Origin: Mytilus trossulus
Taxonomy: Eukaryota > Mollusca > Bivalvia > Mytilida > Mytilidae
Length of the DNA: 64,000 nt
Reading direction: 5' to 3'
NCBI RefSeq assembly: GCF_036588685.1
Contig: NC_086379.1
Span: forward strand, 19,081,862 to 19,145,861
Shown here: positions 55,601 through 64,000 of the stretch, piece after piece
How the letters are laid out: every line of letters starts with the position of its first letter
Numbering within the stretch: position 1 is the stretch's first letter
The notes under the pieces: model-generated
What the model saw: only the letters and a program-made list of their open reading frames with translations
Told to the model about the DNA's origin: nothing
Database searches by the model: none
Made by a program: the position numbers and the translations under genes

Positions 55601-58600
55601 GATTTACTTTTTAGCAATACCTTTAAAATATGATTGGAAAAGAGCCTTTTGACAACAACTTACCTTGAGTGAGAACTGGTACATTGGATGTATTTTGTTC
55701 AAGTCGTTCAATATGAAGTACAATAATGACGCCCTAGCTGCAGCAGGTCGGTAATTCTCTCTTGCCAAGTTAATGTCTACTTCCGTTTTCTTAGCTTGTT
55801 CAGCTTTCACTTCAATTTCTGCTGCAGTTCTCTTCGTATGTTCCAGATTTTCAACAAGAGCATAGTCACCCAGGAAGTTGCCTTCAGCGGCAGACAATCG
55901 AGCTAAAAGAGAATCTTCAAGTTCTTTCAGAGTGATCTTAAACTGATTCTGTTGTCTGGTCAAATCTCCTTTAAGTTTTTCTAAATCGGGTCTTTCCTTG
56001 CTGACAACAGCTGCCAACAACTGGTCTTCCAATCCATCTCTAGTGACGGTAAAGTTAATGAGAGTTGTTTGAGCTTGCATTTCTGGTTGGTAATGAGGGT
56101 TTGCCAATTTAGTCTGTAAGATTAATTTAAATTCTGGATGGTAATCTACTTCTTTGTCTCCAATCCTTATAGCACGACCTTTCTTGATAGTGTTACGCCC
56201 AATCAAAGGATCTAACACAGGATCAACAGTTTCTCCAATGTTTTCAATAAGAACAACGTCCCCATTGGCCACAGCCTTTTCAATGGCATCAAGATAACCC
56301 TTCTGGCCAAGACGAACGATTTTAAGATCGTTTCCATGTCTGGTTTTGATCCATTTAATACCTTGTAACTGAGGATCTATCATCAGAGGCCATCTTTCAC
56401 AGTTGGTCAAAATGGTGGCATTTTCAGATGACATTCTGTCACTTGGGAGATTTTCGTTGTTCCAAGAAGCTATCTGTGCATCATCAGTTAGTAAAAAGAG
56501 TGGATCTAAACCTTCAGTAACGGGAATTGGGAACTTGAGTCCTTTCAGGAATGGAACCCAATGTCCGTCCATAAGATCTAAACGGTACTGTTTTGTGAAG
56601 CATCCCACATATGATACAAATGCCGTAGTAAGTAATACATCACCAGGAAGAGTTTTTTCTTGTTCTTTGAAGTTACCGATTGACTCAGCCCAACGAACAT
56701 TCTCTGATGCTAACCCTCCAACTAATCTATTGGCCAGCTCAATAGTTTTGGCAGTCATATCTGCTTCTTGTTGGCATTTGATTTTTTCATTGGTAGCTTT
56801 TTCAAATTCTGCTGTCAATTTGGCCAAATCTGCTTCCAGCTGAGCCAATTTTGCTCTAATTTGGCGTAATTTCTCAGTTGCAGCTTGTAACTCAGCATTA
56901 GCTTGTGCTAAGGCAATACGTTTTGGTTCAACGGTACAGTAAACTTCAAAGTAGGACATGATATTTATGACCCATGAACAAAGACCTGAAGCAGCAAAGG
57001 ACTTTCCTCTGACAAAATCTGGATTGAATTCTGGGTCAGCGAGATAAGGTTGGACTGCCTTCTGACAGTTCTCATGGATGTTGTCTTTGTCATAGTTCAC
57101 TAGATTGTCCAGGAAAAGATCAATCTGAAATACAAAGTTTATTGATCATCAATCTGTTAAACCATGAATCATTAATAAATGACTGATAATCTACTTTATC
57201 AATAATACATTTCCTTAAAAACTGTTAAAAACAAATGTAAAACAAGAATGTGTCCAAAGTACATGGATGCCCCACTCGCACTATCCTCTTCCATGTTCTA
57301 TGGACCGTGAAATTGGGTAATAATCTAATTTGGCATTAAAATAAGAAAGATTATACTATAGGGAACATATGTACTAAGTTTCAAGTTGATTGGACTTCAA
57401 TTTTATCAAAAACTACCTTGACCAAAAACTTTAACCTTAAATCCCCACTTTTATTTTCTATGTTCAGTGGACCGTGAAATTGGGGTCAAAAGTCTATTTT
57501 GGCTTTAAAATTAGAAAGATCATATCATAAACAACAAGTGTACTAAGTTTCAAGTTGATTTGACTTCAGTTTCATCAAAAACTACCTTGACCAAAAACTT
57601 TAAGCTGAAACTCCGACTTTCAATTTCTTTGTTCAGTGGACCGTGAATTTGGGGTCAAAAGTCTAATTTGGCTATAAAATTAGAAAGATCATATCATAAG
57701 CAACAAGTGTACTAAGTTTCAAGTTGATTGGACTTCAGCTTCATCAAAAACTACCTTGACCAAAAACTTTAACCTGAACGAACGAACGCACAGACGGACG
57801 AACGGAGCCACAGACCAGAAAACATAATGCCCCTCTACTATCGTAGGTGGGGCATAAAAAGTATGAATTCCATTTGAATAAAAAATAAAAACATTTGATG
57901 AATTGCATGCATCTGAAGTGTTTTTCTAGATTTACCTTCTTTAGGATTGTTCAAAGCTGAATATTTGAAGCCAAAGATGTATAAGAACAAAATAACTTGA
58001 AGAACTATATGACCAAAAAAATATTGCATAGGTTCTTTTACACTATTATCATGATTGGTTAATGAATTCAAAGCAAAGTTAGGCGGATGAGACGGTATCA
58101 AAATATTGTTAACTGTACTTTTAAATATTATTCATGACTGTTCTTTAACTTTCATTGTTACATGAAATGACTTTTCTCTAGTTTTCATTGTTTATGACTG
58201 TTCAAGGTTTTAATATTTATCATGACTTCTAAAGTTATTTTTTTTCATGACTGTTCTGAAGTTTACATTCTTAATGACTGTTCTCAAGTTTATATGATTT
58301 ATGACAGTTTTCAATTTTACATTATTATGACTGTTCTAAAGTTTACTGATTTTACTCCTACAACATTTACAACTGTATTCTTATCTTCCTCATACTTCAT
58401 ATCTGTTCTATTACTTATTCTCATCACATCTATAAATGTTCTACAAAATATATCTGTAATTTTACCTCTACCTCATTCAAGACAATACTCTTACCTTGTT
58501 CATTACTGAACTCTTGGCAGCTTTCCAACTTTTATCTTTGGGTACTTTTCCTCCTGGTGCAAGTAAACACATGACAGCACCTAATGTATTGATAACAGCT

Positions 58601-61600
58601 GGTGGTGGAGAACCAAAAGACTTCAATTCTGTTAAATTTGTCTAAAATAAAGAAAAATCTAGCTATAATTTGGGGGTCTCATTGGGGGGTTCCCATCCCG
58701 GATCCTGCTTACTGTTTTGTCAGATTCCCGTATCCCGCTTACACTATGTAAGTAAGCAATTCTCATTTTTTTTATCATTTCCCGGGTCCCGCAAGACCTC
58801 ATTTCCTGTTTTCACGACACAATTATTTGACTTTCACGTTTCACGTTTACAAAAATCTGCAATCCTGTGTCATGCTTAGACCCCAATGAGACCCACTTTA
58901 CATCAACTTGACAATGCATTAGCTGTTTCACCATGCTTAGTAATATATTCCTTGCAATTTTAAGGTACTGTATTTCTATTGAGTAATTTATTTTCAAAAT
59001 TTATATGTTTATATGTTATATATTGCTTGAAAAGTACAAGATTAAGTTATTCATATCATTCATTTCTTCAAAAAGAAAGAGGAACAATTGTCTCCATTAC
59101 GGCCCCTCAAACTTTTCTCCAAGAGAGGTGTTAACCTAAATCTGAACATTTTCAATGCATTAGTACAATTGGAAAGCAATTACTTTTCTCCATAGAATGC
59201 AATTAGCTTTATAAAAGAAGGTGTAAAATAAAAGGACCTGAAATATAATTAAAATAGGAATAGCTTCAAGCATGTTTATATTTGTGTGTGTGTGCCAAAG
59301 TCTGGCTGTAAACATGGTAAACCCTTCTAGTGTTTAAACATATGAAAAAGATAAACAAGAAAAACATTAAATAAACTGTCCTATAAAAACTGTAGCTAAC
59401 CTTGTTCAAAGTATTCAAAGCTTCTACAGCAGCTGCCAAAGCTGGTTCAGCCTTCTCCAAATCTTTCTCACATTCTTTCTGTTTCTTACTGACTTCTTCG
59501 TTAATCTTCGTAACTTTCTTTTCTTCTCCATCAGCAATAGCTTTCTCTTTCGATACTTTTTCTGTCTCAGCACCAACAACAGTAATAAGTTTATTTGCAT
59601 CCTCGTTCTTCTGGGCTAATTCTACTTCCTGTGAAGCTAGTTTAGATTTCAGATCAGATACTTGTGTTGCTGTGCTCCTCAATTTTTCCAGACCATTTTC
59701 TAGACGGACTATTTTGCCTTGTAAGTCTACGTTTTGTTTTTCCAATAAGTTCTGGTAAAGTTTGATCTGTTCTAAGAAGCTCTTTGGTGTGGTGTAATTG
59801 TATCTTCGTTCGTTGGTAAGATAAGTATGGGACATTTCATTTACTGATGTATGCACATATCCCATAAACTTAGAAATAGATTCTCTCATCTCAGGCTACA
59901 AAATAATGGACAATGGTGAATTACAATTGTTTAATTTTTTAATAGAACATTTTAAATAGTAATTTTTCATTGAATGAATGCCTTTATACTTCCTAATATT
60001 CAGGGAAAAAAGGTCAGATAAATTTAAAGAGCTTCAAATATATTTATAAAATGGAAATTTTCTACCAATAGCATCATAACATTTGCATAACATCACAATA
60101 CCTTTATACAGAAATTTTTACAATATTATGGAAATTTTTTAAAATTCGTGTAACACATATTTATTGAGATGTGAAAAGAAATTCGAGAGAAAAGATCGTG
60201 TTAAAGTTGAGTTCTGAAGAAAAAAAACGACACAAAAATAAGTAATACATATAAAAACTTACATTTAACATTTCTATATCTTCTAAGAACCTTGCTGACA
60301 CAGAGTTGAGAGCTTCAACAGGCCATTCATGGAACCAATCAATACATGTACAGTTGGTTACGGCTGGGAACTTACGACTTCTGACACGGAGAGTGGAACC
60401 GACAGGAGAGAAGCACAAAACAACCTACAAATAAACAGAAAATGAATATATGTCTGTCCTTCTTTCACTTACTGATTTTCAACTAGGTATCTCCATTCTT
60501 TTTTAAATTTGATTTCAGTTTGTTCATGTGTAATTGCTATTATAATTTCTTTTCTCATATTTTCTTATAAAAATTTCTGAAAACTGAAATCTAGGGGGCA
60601 GCTACCAAAATTTAAATTTAAGTTATAATGCTTGAAAGTAATTAAAGATATCTGTTGAGAAGTGTTTTTTTCAAAATTATGTGTCTATGAAAGTAAGTTG
60701 GTATACAGTATTTTGAAGTTGACAATCTAGTTTACCTTCAACATCCTTCTAACTCTATCAATGAAAAAGTTCCAGCAGTTTTCCCGGGAATCTTCCAATC
60801 CCACGCCTTTAACTTCATTTCTTACACCATTTATAATATTTTCAACTTCATCATCTGGGAAAAGATCAGGAATTTCACCGGAAGCTAACAGATCGTTGAT
60901 CAATACCAGAAACCTTTCATCGGCTACTTGGGCATCAGTCATTAAGAACACCATGCCCATGCCCTTCAAACCAGTCTTTAAGTATAGGGCAGAAATATCA
61001 AGTTTTAAATCGGCAATGCTATAACCTTTTCTCAGGGTTATCTGGAACACATCCAAACTGCTGATGAAGGCTGCTAGACGGGATAAACTCTGCTTACCGC
61101 TACCACCTACACCAATCAATAGAGCGTTACCACGAGGTGATTCTAAAATCCTGTTGATTCTACAAATATGGCTCATAGCGTCTGCAAAAAGTACAAGATT
61201 CATAGCCGCATTTAGTTCATTGTAATTATCCAAGGATTCAACCAAGATTTTATTTAAGCTTGCGTAGTCATCCACCAAAAAGTATTTAGGATCTCCTATA
61301 CCTTGAGCAAAGTGACAATAAATAAGAGGATTTTTAACCAAAGCTGCTTCCTCAATGTCTTCAAATGATTTTTTAATGACATCTTTAACAAGTTTGTCAT
61401 AAGCTTCCAAGTCCTTTTCATCGACTAGTTTGTCCCTATACACTCTTTCAGCCTCGTGTTGCCACAATCTGACCAGGTCTACTTGGGTTTTAGCAGCATC
61501 CGGCATGGCAAACAGAATACCCTACAAAATAAATATGTAAAAATAATTTATCCAGTTCGATGTTAATATGTTAATCTTATGGTACCATATTAACATGAAT

Positions 61601-64000
61601 TTGTTAATCACAGTATTTTCAAGTTTGTTCATTTTCAATTGAGGTATATCAATGATGCTGAAAATATAAACAAGTACTGTGGATTCATTATTATTCGTTG
61701 GATACCACTTTTTGTGGATTTCGTGGACACAGGTGAAATTAAATGTTCAGCAAACACAGAATTTTCTATAGGCTTGTGTGCAGATTTTGGCAAAACCACG
61801 AAATTAAATATCCACAAACATGTAATTTTCTCAATCCACGAAAATTGGTACCCACGAAAATAAATGAATTCACAGTATGCACATTGATTTTCTCCCAAGT
61901 GGGATAATTCCCAATTCCTTAATATAGATGAACTGTTGGTAAATTCCTTGTTATTATGTTAAAACAAATTGGTAATGTACCCATCATTAAGGACATTATA
62001 GCCAATTAAAAAGTTTGGTGTAAACCATTAAAAGTAGTACCCAGAATACATTAGACTTTGAAACCACCCATTTATCAAAAGAAATATTATGCTACTTTTT
62101 GTGAAAAACATCTAAAAATCTGTTATATTGTTACAAATATTTGTTGCAGATTTCACTCACCTGGAAAATGTTTGATAAATCTCTCAAATTGAATATATAG
62201 TGGAACTTGATCGCTGTTGGTAGGAAAGTAGTTGTCACTCTGGTATGGAGAGTTACTGCCCCCTGTATAATTGTTCCTGCATATTTCTGTACTCCACCAG
62301 CAAAACCGTTGATGGCAAGATGTTGTTGTAAGATGTTGGTATAGATAGTTGTTAAAGCATCCAAACTTGGGAAGTTGACAGAAAATACACAGAAGTGCCG
62401 CTGAAATTGAACAAATGTTATTTTATCTAAAAAATTTGTAAGGGTTCCGCGGAACCCAGTGTCTCGCCTACTTTTGCTGTAAATCGCAGGCTCAACAAAA
62501 AATGAGGAAAAAAATCAATAAAAAAATTCCTCTTAATACTACCTTTTGATTGTAAGAAGCTTCTGTCCAAGTTTGGTAAAAATCTAGGATAGTTAATGAA
62601 TCTAATTAATGTTTTGAAAACTTAAACTGCCGACTGTATGTAATGTTAACTGGAAGAAAATCTAAGTCCATTTAAAAGTAAAATACAGAAAAAATGGAGT
62701 TATCTTTTTACAATATTTACTTCTGGATACTATCTTATGGTCATAAATAAGCTTCTGTCCAAGTTTGGTACAAACCCAGGATAGTTTAAGAAAGTAATTA
62801 AAATTTTAAAAACTTTAACCACAGAGTGAATGTAATGTTTCCCCGCAGAAAAACTAAGTCCATTTAAAAGTACAATACGGAAAAAATGGATTTATTTTTT
62901 TACAAAATTTACTTCTGGATACTATCTTATGATCATAAACAAGCTTCTGTCAAAATTTGGTTCAAACCAAGGATAGTTTATGAAAGTTATTAAAATTCTA
63001 AAAACTTTAACCACAGAGTGAATATAATGTTTCCCCGCAGAAAAAACTAAGTCCATTTATAAGTAAAATACGGAAAAAATGGAATTTTATTTTTACAAAA
63101 TTTACTTCTGGATACTATCTTATGATCATAAACAAGCTTCTGTCCAAGTTTGGTAGAAATCCAGTATAGTTTAAGAGAGTTATTAAAATTTCAAAAACTT
63201 TAACCACAGAGTGAATATTTGTGGACGCCGCCGACGACGACGGAAAGTAGGATCGCTTAGTCTCGCTTTTTCGACTAAAGTCGAAGGCTCGACAAAAATG
63301 TATTCATTCAAAATCTTTTTAAAAAGTCTACATTTAATAGTTATAAAAAGTACCAGGATTATAATTTAGTACACCAGACACGCGTTTCATCTACATAAGA
63401 CTCATCAGTGAGGCTCATATCAAAATATTTATTAAGCCAAATAAGTACAACATTGAAGAGCATTGAGGATCCAAAATTCCAAAAAATTGTGCCAAATACT
63501 GCTAAGGTAATCTATGCCTGGGATAAGAAAATCCTCAGTTTTTCGAACAATTCAAAGTTTTGTAAACAGGAAAAAGTGTTTAAAACTACTGGGCTGGTGA
63601 TACTGTCAGGGACGAAATGTCCACCAGCAGTGGCATCGACCTAGTGGTGTAAATAGTTAAATATAATTTAGTATGCCAGATGGGCATTTCGTCTACATAA
63701 GACTCATCAGTGACGCTCATGTAATGCCAAATAAAGTAAAAAGAGCATTGAGGATCCAAAATTCTAAAAGTTGTTGACAAGCGTTTTTTTTTATAAATTG
63801 CATGTTTTTATACCAGAAATGTGCATTGCCGGAATACTAACAAGTATTTCTACATAAACATAAGCCATTATGATTCCTAACAAATTTCTTCTGAACAGTG
63901 GATTGTCACTTTCAAAACTTAGAAATGCATTGTAATTCTTACCTGAAGTCGGGAATCAATAGTGAAACTACCAGCTGTTGGATTCATGCAGGCTACATAC
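46054..64000 (-). CDS. DNAH9/11/17-like: Axonemal dynein heavy chain, outer-arm beta type, C-terminal 16 exons (gene span, 5' part off window)
   Basis: Motor subunit that drives microtubule sliding in cilia and flagella. Exons in transcription order: 63943-64000 (partial), 62161-62400, 60736-61521, 60263-60424, 59401-59895, 58495-58641, 55664-57124, 53985-54155, 53209-53331, 52389-52582, 51036-51312, 50501-50728, 49480-49791, 48580-48822, 47463-47651, 46054-46671. They total 5,704 bases (about 1,900 residues) against about 4,500 for the family, so roughly the last 40% is here. Domains: end of AAA3, AAA4 with P-loop GVGGSGKQS, stalk and microtubule-binding domain, AAA5, AAA6, C-terminal domain. 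[20 protein letters not shown] and [19 protein letters not shown] are typical of the beta class rather than gamma or inner-arm chains. I cannot separate DNAH9, 11 and 17. Every join is in frame with GT-AG borders. Confidence 0.93.
47463..47651 (-). CDS. DNAH9/11/17-like: Dynein heavy chain exon (C-terminal domain)
   Basis: 63 codons, phase 0; [47 protein letters not shown]. The QEVERMN-like motif precedes the final exon as in other family members. Confidence 0.92.
47774..47978. mobile_element. CTGTGGATTC-type TIR element, 205 bp, dynein intron
   Basis: Left 'ctgtggattcatttattttt', right 'aaaaatcatgaatccacag', TA on both sides (47772-47773, 47979-47980). Inner phrases 'cgtgggtatcaattttcatg' and 'acccacgaaaaattggtatc' are also inverted. 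Confidence 0.75.
48580..48822 (-). CDS. DNAH9/11/17-like: Dynein heavy chain exon (C-terminal domain)
   Basis: 81 codons, phase 0; [54 protein letters not shown]. Continues the previous exon in frame (MHPDM-LDGEL). Confidence 0.93.
49480..49791 (-). CDS. DNAH9/11/17-like: Dynein heavy chain exon (C-terminal domain)
   Basis: 104 codons, phase 0; [56 protein letters not shown]. The [12 protein letters not shown] motif is among the most conserved in axonemal dyneins. Confidence 0.93.
50501..50728 (-). CDS. DNAH9/11/17-like: Dynein heavy chain exon (C-terminal domain)
   Basis: 76 codons, phase 0; [49 protein letters not shown]. Conserved 'LQNxHLxxxWL...FxxEPPTGM' region of heavy chains, with Ile-Ser-Ala-Glu-Pro. 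Confidence 0.92.
51036..51312 (-). CDS. DNAH9/11/17-like: Dynein heavy chain exon (AAA6 to C-terminal domain)
   Basis: 277 bases; its first base completes the Thr codon of the previous exon, then [39 protein letters not shown] and [20 protein letters not shown]. The only phase-2 junction of the visible gene. Confidence 0.93.
51674..51780. repeat. Short repeat in dynein intron
   Basis: 'tcccctaccg' at its left mirrors 'cggtagggga' at 51736-51745; the rest matches 26089-26192. Confidence 0.45.
51959..52175. mobile_element. 217 bp TIR element with TTAA ends, dynein intron
   Basis: Left TTAAGGTGGTAGACCTTGGTT, right AACCTAGGTCTACCTCCTTAA: inverted ends of about 20 bases with a few mismatches, TTAA at both outer edges. 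The TTAA target preference is known for piggyBac-type transposons. Non-coding. Confidence 0.65.
52389..52582 (-). CDS. DNAH9/11/17-like: Dynein heavy chain exon (AAA6)
   Basis: 194 bases; starts in phase 0 ([20 protein letters not shown]) and ends in phase 2 within a Thr codon ([14 protein letters not shown]). The [15 protein letters not shown] motif is diagnostic for axonemal dyneins. Confidence 0.93.
53209..53331 (-). CDS. DNAH9/11/17-like: Dynein heavy chain short exon (AAA6)
   Basis: 41 codons, phase 0, too short to stand out as an open frame. Reads [20 protein letters not shown] and ends NNSSWGGIK, matching the family's [13 protein letters not shown]...SWGxIK segment. Confidence 0.92.
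53735..53961. mobile_element. TTAA-ended element fragment next to a dynein exon
   Basis: Matches 16070-16215 and ends 'gtgttaggtaccaccttaa', the mirror of the 16016 start. It stops about 24 bases from the donor of exon 53985-54155. Confidence 0.55.
53985..54155 (-). CDS. DNAH9/11/17-like: Dynein heavy chain exon (AAA6)
   Basis: 57 codons, phase 0; [20 protein letters not shown] to [13 protein letters not shown]. Translated by hand; it has no long open frame beyond its splice borders. An element ending in TTAA lies about 24 bases past its donor. Confidence 0.9.
54393..54676. repeat. R8 repeat
   Basis: 'acaagaatgtgtccccagta', 'gccccactcgcactat', 'tcagtggaccgtgacattgg', a (GGAC/GAAC)n run, end 'ctctactatcgtaggtaggg'. 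Second copy at 57242-57858. Confidence 0.7.
54677..55663. other. Dynein intron
   Basis: AT-rich, no further element or coding signal recognised. Confidence 0.4.
55664..57124 (-). CDS. DNAH9/11/17-like: Dynein heavy chain large exon (rest of microtubule-binding domain, CC2, AAA5, start of AAA6)
   Basis: 487 codons in one exon, far larger than its neighbours. Order: [16 protein letters not shown] to [15 protein letters not shown] (microtubule-binding domain), [15 protein letters not shown] to about LANRLV (returning stalk helix CC2), [20 protein letters not shown] (AAA5 start), [20 protein letters not shown], a second coiled coil around [14 protein letters not shown] (buttress/strut region), then [19 protein letters not shown] (AAA6). 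AAA5 lacks a functional P-loop, as usual in dyneins. Confidence 0.94.
57242..57858. repeat. R8 repeat with three internal units
   Basis: A ~170 bp unit ('ttcagtggaccgtgaa ... accttgaccaaaaactttaa') occurs three times, then 'gaacgaacgcacagacggac' and 'ctctactatcgtaggtgggg'. The copy at 54393 has one unit. Confidence 0.7.
58495..58641 (-). CDS. DNAH9/11/17-like: Dynein heavy chain exon (start of microtubule-binding domain)
   Basis: 49 codons, phase 0; [19 protein letters not shown] leads into the tip domain (LKSFGxPPxxV is the hallmark), ending [11 protein letters not shown] short terminal-inverted-repeat element sits about 32 bases from its acceptor. Confidence 0.92.
58674..58894. mobile_element. 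221 bp element with 14 bp perfect inverted ends
   Basis: Left GGGTCTCATTGGGG (58674-58687), right CCCCAATGAGACCC (58881-58894). Interior repeats 'cccgtatcccgcttac' / 'cccgggtcccgcaagac'. GC-richer than its surroundings. Begins 32 bases from the acceptor of exon 58495-58641. Confidence 0.65.
59401..59895 (-). CDS. DNAH9/11/17-like: Dynein heavy chain exon (stalk helix CC1)
   Basis: 165 codons, phase 0. After [17 protein letters not shown] it is almost wholly heptad-patterned and Lys/Glu-rich, ending [19 protein letters not shown], the classical end of the outgoing stalk coiled coil before the microtubule-binding domain. Confidence 0.92.
60263..60424 (-). CDS. DNAH9/11/17-like: Dynein heavy chain exon (end of AAA4)
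   Basis: 54 codons, phase 0; [32 protein letters not shown]. Carries the arginine-rich sensor-2-like [10 protein letters not shown] segment and the WFxxWPxEAL motif that precedes the stalk. Confidence 0.92.
60736..61521 (-). CDS. DNAH9/11/17-like: Dynein heavy chain exon (AAA4)
   Basis: 262 codons, phase 0; begins [13 protein letters not shown]. Contains the AAA4 Walker A loop [16 protein letters not shown], Walker B-like [10 protein letters not shown], and [16 protein letters not shown] at its end. Nucleotide-binding motifs look intact. Confidence 0.93.
61677..61875. mobile_element. CTGTGGATTC-type TIR element, 199 bp, dynein intron
   Basis: Left 'ctgtggattcattattattc', right 'aaaataaatgaattcacag', TA at 61675-61676 and 61876-61877. 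Interior matches 32878-33046. Confidence 0.75.
62161..62400 (-). CDS. DNAH9/11/17-like: Dynein heavy chain exon (AAA3 sensor region)
   Basis: 80 codons, phase 0; [20 protein letters not shown] through [16 protein letters not shown]. The HFxVFxVxxP and HYxFNLRDLS motifs are typical of the end of AAA3 in axonemal dyneins. Confidence 0.9.
62440..63295 (-). repeat. R2 repeat, complete copy, dynein intron
   Basis: Reverse complement of 34328-35190: 'gggttccgcggaacccagtg' and 'gtaaatcgcaggctcaacaa' at one end, four ~180 bp units, 'cgacgacgacggaaagtagg' and 'ttcgactaaagtcgaaggct' at the other. Confidence 0.8.
63350..63780. repeat. R5 repeat, two tandem units, dynein intron
   Basis: 'ctacataagactcatcagtg' and 'agagcattgaggatccaaaattc' occur at 63393-63490 and again at 63693-63765. 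Fragments of the same family at 9297-9360 and about 15795-15870. Confidence 0.7.
63943..64000 (-). CDS. DNAH9/11/17-like: Dynein heavy chain exon (partial; AAA3 region)
   Basis: Cut by the window edge. Reads [19 protein letters not shown] up to donor GTAAGA, the conserved segment just after the AAA3 Walker B region ('CMNPTAGSF'). Confidence 0.85.

Overview
This is a eukaryotic, AT-rich window carrying about 3.8 spliced or single-exon gene models embedded in dense interspersed repeats. Intron/exon structure, axonemal dynein, RING-less B-box genes and the repeat repertoire (repeats rich in GACCTTGACC, short terminal-inverted-repeat elements, tRNA-derived SINE-like copies, a LINE) fit a bivalve mollusc. 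Several repeats look like ones I remember from Mytilus-type mussels; that species impression is recollection, not something shown here.

Left half (1-38.7 kb, + strand): a TRMT10A-type tRNA guanine-9 methyltransferase. One internal exon (479-622) is followed by TWO complete sets of the three terminal exons: set A (19301-19447, 19978-20083, 20694-21190) and set B (32597-32743, 33328-33433, 37958-38472). Both sets are open, have canonical splice sites and the same phases, so exon 479-622 could be joined in frame to either. The sets belong to a tandem segmental duplication (unit A about 3.4-21.3 kb; unit B about 22.3-38.6 kb). Each unit also holds, antisense to TRMT10A, a single-exon gene for a B-box/B-box/coiled-coil/beta-propeller (TRIM-like) protein: intact at 26938-28644, broken by a one-base deletion at 9714-11422. 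After duplication the units took up different insertions: A gained a 6.2 kb nest of elements (12.3-18.6 kb), a long hairpin and an inverted duplication; B gained a 5'-truncated LINE (29.1-31.9 kb), a SINE-like element and, in its last intron, about 3.9 kb of nested repeats.

Middle (38.7-46 kb): a repeat-rich gap between convergent genes, with opposite-facing copies of the GACCTTGACC repeat, a 610 bp TA-flanked element, and a head-to-head pair of tRNA-like SINE copies.

Right (46-64 kb, - strand): the last 16 exons (about 1,900 residues) of an outer-arm beta-type axonemal dynein heavy chain (DNAH9/11/17-like), from the AAA3 region through AAA4, the stalk and microtubule-binding domain, AAA5, AAA6 and the C-terminal domain. 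All exon joins were checked by reading frame; 14 of 15 introns are phase 0. The gene continues beyond 64000.

Repeat names used below: R1 = GACCTTGACC-rich repeat; R2 = repeat starting with TTCGACTTTAGTCGAA; R3 = TATACGACCGC-ended element; R4 = short dispersed repeat with a 'cattggcaatcataccaca' core; R5 = 'gacgaaacgcg'-type repeat; R7 = retroelement with a coding remnant; R8 = 'gccccactcgcactat' repeat. Repeat edges are by eye and good to roughly 10-30 bases unless stated.
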